From NCBI GenBank assembly GCA_038751255.1, contig JBCDGN010000003.1, positions 1 through 64,000 of the forward strand: a stretch of 64,000 nucleotides of DNA. The letters run 5' to 3'. How positions within the stretch are numbered: position 1 is the first letter of the stretch; each line of letters opens with the position of its first letter. The translations under genes and the position numbers were made by a program. Under the pieces are notes generated by a model, which saw only the letters and a list, made by a program, of their open reading frames with translations, made no database searches and had not been told where the DNA came from. Shown one piece after another: positions 32,339 through 40,757 of this stretch. Origin of the DNA: JANSYP01 sp038751255. Its GTDB lineage: Bacteria > Pseudomonadota > Alphaproteobacteria > Rhodobacterales > Rhodobacteraceae.

Positions 32339-34044
32339 AACAAGAAATAACGTTGTGCCATGGGAAGCTCTGTGGCCGGCTCGCAGGTGAGCAGTTCCCC
32401 ATTGGCGCGCACTTCATAGGTTTCAGGATTGACCTCGATCTCTGGCGTTGCGCTATTCATCACCAAATCGGCCTTTGAGACTGAACGCGTATTCGCCACC
32501 GCGACCGTCGACTTCGCGAGGCCCAGTGTCTCTCCGATCCCGTCTGCCTCCGCAGCTGCGCTGACAAAGGTGACTGCCGAGTTTTCCACTGAACGACCAT
32601 AGGCACCGAACATGGGCCGCGTGTAGACCGGCTGAGGTGTCGGGATCGAGGCATTTGGATCGCCCATTTGAGCACAGGCAATCGATCCGCCCAACAGGAC
32701 CATTTCCGGCTTCACCCCGAAGAAAGCTGTGTTCCAAAGACACAGATCAGCGCGCTTTCCAGGCTCTATTGTGCCGATTTCATGGCTAATTCCATGCGCA
32801 ATAGCTGGATTGACTGTATATTTGGCCACGTACCGCTTGGCGCGGACATTGTCATTGTCACCGCTTTCCTCGGGCAGCCGCCCGCGCTGAACCTTCATCT
32901 TATGTGCGGTTTGCCAGGTGCGGATGATCACTTCGCCCACACGGCCCATGGCTTGGCTGTCCGAGGCGATGATCGAGAACGCGCCCATGTCGTGCAGTAT
33001 ATCTTCTGCGGCAATGGTCTCTTTCCGGATTCGGCTTTCGGCAAAGGCCACATCCTCTGGAATCGCTTTGTCGAGATGGTGACAGACCATAAGCATGTCG
33101 AGATGCTCTTCCAACGTGTTCACCGTATAGGGCCGGGTCGGATTGGTGGAGCTTGGCAGCACATGGTCCAGCCCACAGACCTTGATGATGTCCGGCGCAT
33201 GGCCGCCCCCTGCCCCTTCGGTGTGAAAGGCGTGGATCGTCCGGCCCTTCATTGCAGCGACGGTGTTTTCCACAAACCCAGACTCGTTCAGCGTGTCGGT
33301 GTGGATCATCACTTGGACATCCATGTCATCAGCAACGCTGAGGCAGCAATCGATCGCGCCGGGCGTGGTGCCCCAATCCTCATGGAGTTTCATTGCACAG
33401 GCACCCCCTTTGACCATCTCGACCAAAGCTGCGGGCTGGCTCGCATTTCCTTTACAAGAGAGGCCGAAATTCATCGGAAAGGCGTCAAGCGACTGCAGCA
33501 TCCGTCCGATATGCCACGCCCCCGGGGTGCAGGTGGTCGCAAGCGTCCCATGCGCCGGACCCGTGCCCCCACCGAGCATAGTCGTGAGCCCCGAATGCAG
33601 CGCATCCTCAATCTGCTGCGGGCAGATGAAATGGATATGGCTGTCGAACCCGCCGGCTGTCAGGATTTTGCCCTCGCCTGCAATAGCCTCTGTCCCTGGG
33701 CCGATGATGATATCGACCCCCGGCTGTGTATCGGGATTGCCCGCCTTGCCAATGCCTGCAATGCGGCCGTCTTTCAGCCCCACATCCGCCTTGTAGATCC
33801 CGGTCACATCCAGGATCAGCGCATTGGTGATCACCGTGTCCACGGCACCGTCGGCGCGCGTGACCTGGCTTTGCCCCATCCCGTCACGGATGACCTTTCC
33901 GCCGCCGAATTTCACCTCTTCACCATAGGTGGTCAGGTCTTTCTCCACCTCAATGAACAGCTCGGTATCGGCAAGCCGCACTTTGTCGCCGGTGGTCGGC
34001 CCGAACATGTCAGCATAGGCGGCGCGGGAAATCGTTGCGGGCAT
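32335..34044 (-). CDS. ureC: Urease subunit alpha
   Basis: A 569-residue catalytic subunit that hydrolyses urea to ammonia and carbamate. Active-site features are intact: HIHFICPQQ with two nickel-binding histidines, CAMKLHEDWGTTPGAID with the lysine that is carbamylated, and the flap MVCHHLDKAIPEDVAFAESR with the mobile cysteine and histidine. The N-terminus (RAAYADMFGPTTGDKVRLAD) and C-terminus (ATELPMAQRYFLF) are complete. GGGGAG lies seven bases before the ATG. The genes for UreA, UreB and UreD, normally just upstream, are absent; dnaB begins 336 bp away in the other direction. Confidence 0.97.
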   Translation of the reverse strand: MPATISRAAYADMFGPTTGDKVRLADTELFIEVEKDLTTYGEEVKFGGGKVIRDGMGQSQVTRADGAVDTVITNALILDVTGIYKADVGLKDGRIAGIGKAGNPDTQPGVDIIIGPGTEAIAGEGKILTAGGFDSHIHFICPQQIEDALHSGLTTMLGGGTGPAHGTLATTCTPGAWHIGRMLQSLDAFPMNFGLSCKGNASQPAALVEMVKGGACAMKLHEDWGTTPGAIDCCLSVADDMDVQVMIHTDTLNESGFVENTVAAMKGRTIHAFHTEGAGGGHAPDIIKVCGLDHVLPSSTNPTRPYTVNTLEEHLDMLMVCHHLDKAIPEDVAFAESRIRKETIAAEDILHDMGAFSIIASDSQAMGRVGEVIIRTWQTAHKMKVQRGRLPEESGDNDNVRAKRYVAKYTVNPAIAHGISHEIGTIEPGKRADLCLWNTAFFGVKPEMVLLGGSIACAQMGDPNASIPTPQPVYTRPMFGAYGRSVENSAVTFVSAAAEADGIGETLGLAKSTVAVANTRSVSKADLVMNSATPEIEVNPETYEVRANGELLTCEPATELPMAQRYFLF

Positions 34045-34380
34045 TCAGGGGCTCCCCAGAGCGTTAGATCAGTCACTCACGGCAGCAAAGCACAGCCGCG
34101 CGCGCCTTGACCAGTCTCAGCTGCCCTATTCTTCGGCTAAAAAGAAAGATTACAGTTTTTTGTCACGTCATGGCGCAATATATTGACAAAACGCTCAGAA
34201 TAGCCACAATATAGGCTAAATTTGAGTTGCCCACAAAACATACAAGTTTATCCCCAGGATATCCAGATTGCACCCGAGACCGCTTGCAGCATATCACGGG
34301 CGGCACCGGCCAACGCCATGGGTACCTAAACAAAAAAACAAGGCCGGGCAAAAGATGCGATAGGGGCTACTGAGGCAGGC
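34045..34380. other. Divergent control region between ureC and dnaB
   Basis: 336 bp with no gene. An AT-rich stretch holds TTGACA (34183-34188) with a weak -10-like ACAATA 17 bp on, a candidate promoter toward dnaB. TTATCCCCA at 34248-34256 differs from the DnaA-box consensus in one base. The promoter for ureC should lie in the left part but is not obvious. Confidence 0.4.
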
Positions 34381-35883
34381 ATGAACGACATGACAGGCAT
34401 GACCGGCGCGGCGGCTGACCCAAAAGCCGCCGCGCCGACGCTTCCTCACAATATCGAAGCGGAACAGCAGCTTTTGGGCGCGCTGCTGACCAATGATCAG
34501 ATCTATGACCGGGTGTCTCAGATCATCAAGCCAGAGCATTTCTACGACCCGCTCCATCAGCGAATCTACGATGTGGCCGCCGCCCGGATCGCCAAAAACG
34601 CGCTCGTCACACCCGTAACCCTGGCGAGTTTTCTGGAAGAAGACGACGGGTTGAAGCAAGTCGGCGGCCCGGCCTATCTTGTGCGCTTGGCGGGCGCGGC
34701 GCTTTCCTCTCATGCGGCGAAGGACTATGCCAAGCTGATCCATGATCTTGCAGTGCGGCGCGAATTGATGGGGCTGGGCCGCGATATTGCCGACAAGGCA
34801 GCGCAAGTCGCCGTCGATAGCGACCCTGAAGATCAGATCGTAGAGGCCGAACAGCGGCTCTACCAACTCGGCGAAAAAGGTCAGAGCAACACCGGCTTTC
34901 AGTCTTTCCTGCGCGCGGTCACCGATGCCGTGAATGTGGCCAATGCCGCCTATCGCCGGGATGGCGGGCTCGCGGGGATGTCGACCGGGCTCGATGATCT
35001 CGACCGCAAGCTTGGGGGGCTGCACCGGTCGGATCTGCTGATCCTCGCAGGGCGCCCGTCGATGGGGAAAACCTCTCTGGCCACCAATATCGCATTCAAT
35101 ATCGCCAAGGCCTATCAGAAAGGCACCCTGCCCGATGGTCAGGAAGGCGCGGTCAATGGCGGGGTGGTTGGGTTTTTCTCTCTCGAAATGTCGGCAGAAC
35201 AGCTCGCCGCCCGAGTGCTGTCAGAGGCAGCCGAAGTGCCGAGCGAACGAATCCGCAAAGGCGACATGAATGAGGTCGAGTTTCGCCGTTTCGTCGAAGC
35301 CGCAGCGCAGCTCGAGGCTTGCCCGCTTTACATCGATGACACCGCCGCGCTCCCGATCAGTCAATTGGCGGCCCGTGCCCGCAGGTTAAAGCGGACCTCG
35401 GGACTCGACGCGCTCTTCGTGGACTATTTGCAGCTTGTCCGCCCCGCCAGCGCGAAAGACAGCCGTGTCAATGAGGTCTCAGAGATCACGCAAGGCCTGA
35501 AGGCCATTGCCAAAGAGCTCGACATCCCGGTTGTAGCGCTCTCGCAGCTTTCGCGGCAAGTGGAAGCGCGCGAAGACAAACGCCCGCAACTTTCGGATCT
35601 TCGCGAGTCTGGCTCGATCGAACAGGACGCCGATGTGGTGATGTTTGTGTTCCGGGAGGAATATTACAAAGAGCGCGAAAAACCGAGCGACGACAATCTC
35701 GATGCGATGGCCAAATGGCAAGAAAGCATGGAGCGGTTGCATGGTAAGGCTGAGCTTATCATCGGCAAGCAGCGCCACGGTCCCATCGGCACCGTTGATC
35801 TGAGTTTTGAAGGCCAATTCACCCGTTTTGGCAATCTTGCGAAAACCTGGCAACAGGATCAGGCCACCGACGGATTTCAATAG
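34381..35883 (+). CDS. dnaB: Replicative DNA helicase DnaB
   Basis: A 500-residue hexameric helicase that unwinds DNA 5' to 3' at the replication fork. The N-terminal collar domain begins with LPHNIEAEQQLLGALLTNDQ. The RecA-like motor has Walker A ILAGRPSMGKTSLA at about residues 221-234, LFVDYLQLVRP (motif H3), LSQLSRQVEAREDKRPQLSD (H4 area), and an end with KQRHGPIGTVDLSFEGQFTRF. Length is normal. The convergent MocR gene starts its 3' end 38 bp downstream, and no terminator hairpin is visible between them. Confidence 0.97.
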   Translation: MNDMTGMTGAAADPKAAAPTLPHNIEAEQQLLGALLTNDQIYDRVSQIIKPEHFYDPLHQRIYDVAAARIAKNALVTPVTLASFLEEDDGLKQVGGPAYLVRLAGAALSSHAAKDYAKLIHDLAVRRELMGLGRDIADKAAQVAVDSDPEDQIVEAEQRLYQLGEKGQSNTGFQSFLRAVTDAVNVANAAYRRDGGLAGMSTGLDDLDRKLGGLHRSDLLILAGRPSMGKTSLATNIAFNIAKAYQKGTLPDGQEGAVNGGVVGFFSLEMSAEQLAARVLSEAAEVPSERIRKGDMNEVEFRRFVEAAAQLEACPLYIDDTAALPISQLAARARRLKRTSGLDALFVDYLQLVRPASAKDSRVNEVSEITQGLKAIAKELDIPVVALSQLSRQVEAREDKRPQLSDLRESGSIEQDADVVMFVFREEYYKEREKPSDDNLDAMAKWQESMERLHGKAELIIGKQRHGPIGTVDLSFEGQFTRFGNLAKTWQQDQATDGFQ

Positions 35884-35921
35884 AAGACCCGCGTCGGCCT
35901 TTGATTTGTAGGCGCGCGCAC

Positions 35922-37286
35922 TTACCCCATATAGGCGTTGGGTGCGAGCGCATTGGCCAAGTAATAAACATGTTCGCGCAGAGCGTCGCGACTCAGAGAA
36001 CCGCCAAGGCACAATCTGATATGCTCTCCCGGCGCGCCATCGACCGTGAAGGCATCCGAGGGCATCAGCCCGATACTGCGCCCCGCCATCCGTGCAATCA
36101 CATCGGCCCGCCCCATCCCGACGGGCAGCGTAAGCCAGAGGTTGAAAGCGTTCTCCTCCGTGGCCAGCGTGATCCCCTCCAACGCCTCGCAGGCGATCTT
36201 TTGACGGGCAGCGGTTTCTGCCCGGATAAAGCGGCGGATCTGATCGGCGGTCCCATCTTCAATCCAGCGGGTCGCCAGCGCCATCGATAGCGGCGAAGGC
36301 ATCACCGATATTGCCCGCATGGCTTGCGCCAAGCGATAAGCATCCTTTGCAGTGGGCGCGACGGTATAGGCCAGTCGCAAGCCAGCCCCAATGCACTTCG
36401 CCAATCCACCGATATGCCAGGTGAGATCCGGTGCAGAAAGCGCCAAGGGCGGCGGTGCCTTGGCCGGGATAAATCCATAAGCATCATCTTCGATAAGCGT
36501 GAGATCGGCGCGCCGTAGCACCTCAGCAATCTCTTGTCGGCGCGACACCGGGATCGTCAGAGTGGTGGGGTTTTGCAGTGTCGGGTTAAGATAGAGCGCC
36601 TTTGGCTGATGGCTCGAAATGGCTTGGGTCAGAGCATCTGGAAGGATGCCGTCGGCGTCCATCGGCAGTCCGATAAGCGTTATCCCCATACGTCCTGCGA
36701 TGTTGCGGATGCCGGGATAGGTGATCTCTTCGCAAAGCACGCGGTCACCAGGCTTGGCAATAAGCGAAAGGATCGCTGTCATCGCCGCATGAGCACCGGG
36801 CGTGACAACAACACGTTCCAAACTGGGCACCATCCCGCGCAGCGAGAGCCAGATCGAAGCGGCCGCGCGGTCTTTCTCGGAACCCACCGGCGATTGGTAG
36901 CGCAGCAGATCGACCAAATTGGCCGAGACATAACCCAAACCCTCTTGCATCCGGGCCAAGAGGGCGGGACCCTCCGGCTCTGGTGGCATGTTCATGGACA
37001 AGTCTTCCTCGCGCGCCCGTGCGGGATCCTTGCCAATCGCCGTCGCGCCATTGACAAAGGTACCGCGCCCCACATGGCTATCGACAAGGCCCCGTGACTG
37101 AGCCTCGGCGTAAGCGCGCGACACCGTCGTGAAATCGATCCCCAACCGACTGGCCAGTTTCCGCTGTGGCGGAAGGCGCGTCCCTGGGGGCAAGAGGCCC
37201 TCTTTGATGTCGCGACCAATCGCATCCGCGATCGCCAGATATCGCGGTGCGCCATTGGTATCGAGCATTGGGGTCCAGTCGATCAT
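35922..37286 (-). CDS. MocR-type GntR regulator with aminotransferase-like domain
   Basis: A 454-residue fusion. The N-terminal GntR winged helix is RYLAIADAIGRDIKEGLLPP, then TRLPPQRKLASRLGIDFTTV. The C-terminal fold-type I aminotransferase-like domain has the PLP lysine in HIGGLAKCIGAGLRLAY near residue 295. MocR proteins bind PLP and control nearby metabolic genes, usually divergent ones. Here the divergent neighbour is the Nit1C cluster, 261 bp away, with AATTGA repeats in between. The ATG at 37286 is chosen for its GGAG site; the frame upstream to 37376 lacks the family N-terminus. Direct transaminase activity is possible but less likely. Confidence 0.9.
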   Translation of the reverse strand: MIDWTPMLDTNGAPRYLAIADAIGRDIKEGLLPPGTRLPPQRKLASRLGIDFTTVSRAYAEAQSRGLVDSHVGRGTFVNGATAIGKDPARAREEDLSMNMPPEPEGPALLARMQEGLGYVSANLVDLLRYQSPVGSEKDRAAASIWLSLRGMVPSLERVVVTPGAHAAMTAILSLIAKPGDRVLCEEITYPGIRNIAGRMGITLIGLPMDADGILPDALTQAISSHQPKALYLNPTLQNPTTLTIPVSRRQEIAEVLRRADLTLIEDDAYGFIPAKAPPPLALSAPDLTWHIGGLAKCIGAGLRLAYTVAPTAKDAYRLAQAMRAISVMPSPLSMALATRWIEDGTADQIRRFIRAETAARQKIACEALEGITLATEENAFNLWLTLPVGMGRADVIARMAGRSIGLMPSDAFTVDGAPGEHIRLCLGGSLSRDALREHVYYLANALAPNAYMG

Positions 37287-37315
37287 ATGATGTCTCCGTT
37301 CCCAGGCTTCATACA

Positions 37316-37359
37316 CAATTGATTCCCACAATTGAAGCGCATTGTATGCATCTAATTGA
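37316..37359. promoter_or_regulatory. Direct AATTGA repeats, candidate MocR operator
   Basis: CAATTGA at 37316-37322 and 37329-37335 and TAATTGA at 37353-37359 are in the same orientation, 13 and 24 bp apart, 30-73 bp upstream of the MocR start. MocR regulators commonly bind direct repeats in the divergent gap. Confidence 0.4.
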
Positions 37360-37474
37360 AGAAGATGACTTACCAAACGCCCGGAACTTTCATTTTCGAT
37401 GAAAATTTGGCTGTTTTTGCGCGCTTTTGATCAATTCTACGGCGCTTGTCTGTATATTTGATTTTTTATTGTAT

Positions 37475-37488
37475 GGATAATAGACTGC
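37475..37488 (+). promoter_or_regulatory. Candidate sigma-54 promoter (GG-N10-GC) before the Nit1C genes
   Basis: TGG at 37474-37476, ten bases, then GC at 37487-37488 (ending CTGCAT) keeps the invariant -24 GG and -12 GC with correct spacing, 60 bp before the first start codon. The rest of the consensus (CAC, TT) is poorly kept, so this is only a candidate. Confidence 0.3.
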
Positions 37489-37547
37489 ATATTGATTGCG
37501 CCCGCCCCCTAGTCACATGGTGATCGGAGAACAGCTAGGAGGGTAAA

Positions 37548-38030
37548 ATGCCAGCAGTCACAGCAGAAGCACATAAGGACGGCGACTACTTCGTCGACTA
37601 CGAACAAAAGGTTTTCGAAGACGTCAAAGCCGACGAGGGCGAAAAGGCGCTGGTCACCTTCCATACGGTCGCGTTCGAAGGCTCAATTGGGTTGGTCAAT
37701 ATCCTCAATGCGATCCGGCTGAACCGCAAAGGCTTTGAGACGTCCATCCTGCTCTATGGTCCGGGTGTGACCTTGGGTATCCAGCGTGGCTTCCCGACCC
37801 TTGGTGACGAGGCGTTCCCAGGGCACCAGAATTTCGCAGCCAACCTCAAGAAGTTCATGGGCGAAGGCGGCACCGTTTATGCCTGCCGCTTTGCCTTGCA
37901 GGCGCTCTACGGTCACGGCGAGCCGTCGCTTTTGCCGGGGATCATCCCGATCGCACCGCAGGACGTGCTGGATTGCATCCTGATCCACAAGAAAGCAGAC
38001 GCCGTCATCCTGGACACTTGGACGGTGTAA
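37548..38030 (+). CDS. MSMEG_0572/Sll0783 family nitrogen starvation response protein
   Basis: A 160-residue soluble protein matching the first gene of the Nit1C cluster: FVDYEQKVFEDVKADEGEKA, FHTVAFEGSIGLVNILNAIR, SILLYGPGVTLGIQRGFPTL and IIPIAPQDVLDCILIHKKAD. The fold resembles DsrE-like small proteins. The relative Sll0783 of Synechocystis is strongly induced by nitrogen starvation; the chemical role is unknown. An AGGAGGG site precedes the ATG. It is separated from the nitrilase by 69 bp, unlike the tightly packed genes after it. Confidence 0.9.
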   Translation: MPAVTAEAHKDGDYFVDYEQKVFEDVKADEGEKALVTFHTVAFEGSIGLVNILNAIRLNRKGFETSILLYGPGVTLGIQRGFPTLGDEAFPGHQNFAANLKKFMGEGGTVYACRFALQALYGHGEPSLLPGIIPIAPQDVLDCILIHKKADAVILDTWTV

Positions 38031-38099
38031 GTGCGTTCGACCGGGGTGCCATCCGCGCAGCCCGGTCTTGTTTTGCATGAATTTCTTGAGGGCCAGCCC

Positions 38100-39098
38100 A
38101 TGCGAAATGACACCATCCGTGCCGCCGCGGTTCAAATCGCACCAGACCTCTCAGGGCGCGCCGGCACCATTGAGAGGGTGCTGAACGCCATCGCAGATGC
38201 CGCCGACAAAGGCGCGGAATTTATCGTCTTTCCCGAAACCTTCGTCCCCTACTACCCGTATTTCTCATTCGTTCTGCCGCCAGTGCAGCAAGGCGCACCG
38301 CATCTGGAGTTGATGCGTGAGGCGGTCATTGTGCCGTCGGCCGAAACCCAAGCGGTGGCCGATGCCGCCCGCAAACGTGGGGCAGTCGTCGTTTTGGGGG
38401 TGAATGAACGTGACGAGGGTTCGCTCTATAACACGCAGCTTGTTTTTGATGCCGATGGATCGCTCGCCCTGAAGCGGCGAAAGATCACCCCCACCTATCA
38501 TGAGCGTATGATTTGGGGCCAGGGTGATGGCGCCGGGCTTCAAGTGGTTGACACCAAAGTGGGCCGTGTCGGCGCGCTTGCGTGTTGGGAGCATTACAAT
38601 CCGCTCGCGCGCTACGCACTGATGGCGCAGCACGAAGAAATACATGCCGCGCATTTTCCCGGCAGTCTGGTGGGCCCCATCTTCGGCGAGCAGATCGAGG
38701 TTACGATGCGTCACCACGCACTAGAGGCGGGATGTTTTGTGGTCAACGCCACCGGCTGGCTGTCAGAAGAACAGATTGCTGAAATCCATCCCGACCCGAA
38801 ACTGCAAAAGGGTCTGCGCGATGGCTGCATGACTTGCATCATCTCGCCAGAGGGACGCCATCTGGCCGATCCGCTGACCGAAGGCGAAGGCATCGTGATC
38901 GCCGATCTCGACATGCGCCTGATCGCAAAGCGCAAACGCATGATGGATTCGGTCGGGCACTATGCACGGCCTGAACTGCTAAGCTTGGTCCATGACACAC
39001 GCACAGCGACGCCACGGCATCCGATCGGTGCGGCGCCGTCGCCAGCGGTCGCGATGCCTGAACCCGAGCCCGCGAGCGAGGTGCCAAGCAATGTCTGA
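38100..39098 (+). CDS. Nit6803-family nitrilase (Nit1C)
   Basis: A 332-residue member of the nitrilase superfamily. The catalytic triad is visible: Glu46 in FPETFVPYYPYF, Lys128 in KRRKITPTYHERMIWG, and the nucleophile Cys162 in ACWEHYNPLAR. Family enzymes hydrolyse nitriles to acids and ammonia; the homologue in cyanide-degrading Pseudomonas is needed for growth on cyanide. The start at 38100 follows GAGGG and agrees with the family N-terminus. The last ~25 residues form a Pro/Ala-rich tail. The stop overlaps the radical SAM gene start by eight bases. Confidence 0.92.
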   Translation: MRNDTIRAAAVQIAPDLSGRAGTIERVLNAIADAADKGAEFIVFPETFVPYYPYFSFVLPPVQQGAPHLELMREAVIVPSAETQAVADAARKRGAVVVLGVNERDEGSLYNTQLVFDADGSLALKRRKITPTYHERMIWGQGDGAGLQVVDTKVGRVGALACWEHYNPLARYALMAQHEEIHAAHFPGSLVGPIFGEQIEVTMRHHALEAGCFVVNATGWLSEEQIAEIHPDPKLQKGLRDGCMTCIISPEGRHLADPLTEGEGIVIADLDMRLIAKRKRMMDSVGHYARPELLSLVHDTRTATPRHPIGAAPSPAVAMPEPEPASEVPSNV

Positions 39099-40203
39099 TT
39101 TGCACCCCTCCGATTTGATCAACGATCTACAAACCCATGGCATGCGGTTGGTCGACCCCCGGGCCGGGCAAGAAAGCCGCAGGGGCGGTGCGGGTCCCTC
39201 GGATCACAAGGCAATCACGATCGGCGATGTCACAGTGATGATCCCAGTTCACACCGCACCGAGTTTCGACAGTCCGTTCTTGGTCGACGCGCCCGATGCC
39301 ACCGGTGCCGCGCGGGTCACCCGCAATGGGGCAGAGGTCGCGATGGTGCGGTTTCCAACCAAGGCCAAGTTCTACGCGCTGAAGACCGCTGACGGCATTC
39401 CTTACAGCCATATTGCCACGCTTCATTCCAAGGACGTGTTGGCCACGACAGTGCTGCAGACCTGCATCCGCTATCAAAGTCGCAAGAAAACCTGTCAGTT
39501 CTGTGCTATTGGTCAGTCGTTGGCCGCCGGACGGACTGTGGCCCATAAAACACCCGAACAACTCGCCGAGGTCGCAAAGGCTGCGGTGGAGCTAGACGGG
39601 GTCACGCATATGGTGCTGACCACTGGCACGCCGCCCGGCAAGGATCGCGGCGCCGAGGTGCTGTGTCAGTCCGCTCGCGGGATAAAAGCGGTGGTCGATC
39701 TGCCCCTTCAGGGTCAATGCGAACCCCCAGAAGACAATGTCTGGCACCGGCGCATGTACGAAGCAGGCATCGACACGCTCAGCATGCATCTTGAGGCGGT
39801 AACGCCCGAGGTCCGCGCGCGGGTCATGCCCGGCAAGGCCTCTGTTCCGCTTGAGAAATACTTCTCTAGCTTCGAGGCAGCGGTGAAGGTTTTTGGTTGG
39901 GGTCAGGTTTCGACCTACATTCTCGCGGGTCTCGGCGACACGCGCGAAGCGATCTTGGAAATGTCACAAAAGCTTTGCGCCATGGGTGTTTATCCCTTTG
40001 TGGTGCCGTTCATTCCAATCTCCGGCACGCCCTTGGAAAGCCACCCTGCCCCTCGACCAGAGTTTATGGCCTCGATCCTGCGCCCCTTGGGCGAGATGAT
40101 TGTCCGCGCGGATATGCGGTCGGAAGACATCAAAGCGGGGTGCGGGAAATGCGGGGCCTGCTCAGCGCTTTCCACCTATGAAAAGCTCAAGGTGCCGGCG
40201 TGA
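39091..40203 (+). CDS. MSMEG_0568 family radical SAM protein (Nit1C)
   Basis: A 370-residue protein. The presumed SAM-cluster cysteines are Cys125, Cys135 and Cys138 (C-x9-C-x2-C in TCIRYQSRKKTCQFCAIG), not the usual C-x3-C-x2-C. GGH-like and TTGTPPGKDRG segments and SMHLEAVTPEVRARVMPGK follow as in radical SAM barrels. A second cysteine group, CGKCGAC (351, 354, 357), ends the protein and may hold another Fe-S cluster. It resembles lipoyl/biotin-synthase-like family members. The reaction is unknown. Starts and stops overlap its neighbours (ATG inside the nitrilase end, GTGA to the next gene). Confidence 0.9.
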   Translation: MSDLHPSDLINDLQTHGMRLVDPRAGQESRRGGAGPSDHKAITIGDVTVMIPVHTAPSFDSPFLVDAPDATGAARVTRNGAEVAMVRFPTKAKFYALKTADGIPYSHIATLHSKDVLATTVLQTCIRYQSRKKTCQFCAIGQSLAAGRTVAHKTPEQLAEVAKAAVELDGVTHMVLTTGTPPGKDRGAEVLCQSARGIKAVVDLPLQGQCEPPEDNVWHRRMYEAGIDTLSMHLEAVTPEVRARVMPGKASVPLEKYFSSFEAAVKVFGWGQVSTYILAGLGDTREAILEMSQKLCAMGVYPFVVPFIPISGTPLESHPAPRPEFMASILRPLGEMIVRADMRSEDIKAGCGKCGACSALSTYEKLKVPA

Positions 40204-40757
40204 TCTTTCCCGAACCAACATCCTTCAACTCGCCGGGCTACTACATTCGCGCAGCCGCGACACCTTGGGAGGCCGCCGGCGCCGCACAAATTCGCCAGCG
40301 CGTGTTCGTGGAAGAGCAGCAGATTTTCCCAGATCATGACCGTGACGCTATCGATCTGATCGCCACCCATTTGGTGGCATTGTCCACGCTCGCCCATGAG
40401 GCCGATGAGGTTGTGGGCACTGTGCGCATTCATGAAGAAGAGCCCGGACTGTGGTGGGGATCGCGGCTGGCTGTGGCGCCAAGCTATCGTCATGTGGGCA
40501 AGCTGGGATCAGAGCTGATCCGGCTCGCCGTCTCCACGGCCAATGGTCGGGGCTGCAACACTTTTCTTGCCCATGTTCAGGCGCAAAACGTGGCGCTCTT
40601 TCGACGGCTCCATTGGCGGGTGCTGGATGATTTGGACATTCACGGACATCCCCATGCGCTGATGCAAGCGGATCTTAAGCACTATCCACCCTGCCCCGAT
40701 CCCGTCGCTGGCTGGTATCATCGATCCCCCCCGATCGAAACACGGGTCCCGGCGTGA
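40200..40757 (+). CDS. MSMEG_0567/Sll0786 family N-acetyltransferase (Nit1C)
   Basis: A 185-residue GNAT protein. The acetyl-CoA region is recognisable as WWGSRLAVAPSYRHVGKLGS followed by the helix ELIRLAVSTANGRGC. The start FPEPTSFNSPGYYIRAAATP and the end with HPPCPD-type residues match the Nit1C form. The GTG start overlaps the radical SAM stop. In some organisms the equivalent protein is fused to the AIR-synthase-like partner encoded next, which supports joint action. Substrate is unknown. Confidence 0.88.
   Translation: MIFPEPTSFNSPGYYIRAAATPWEAAGAAQIRQRVFVEEQQIFPDHDRDAIDLIATHLVALSTLAHEADEVVGTVRIHEEEPGLWWGSRLAVAPSYRHVGKLGSELIRLAVSTANGRGCNTFLAHVQAQNVALFRRLHWRVLDDLDIHGHPHALMQADLKHYPPCPDPVAGWYHRSPPIETRVPA

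Noticed and set aside
32668..34110. 480-codon plus-strand frame opposite ureC
   Set aside because: ureC is unmistakable on the minus strand. The opposite frame is His/Arg/Cys-rich and has no family resemblance.
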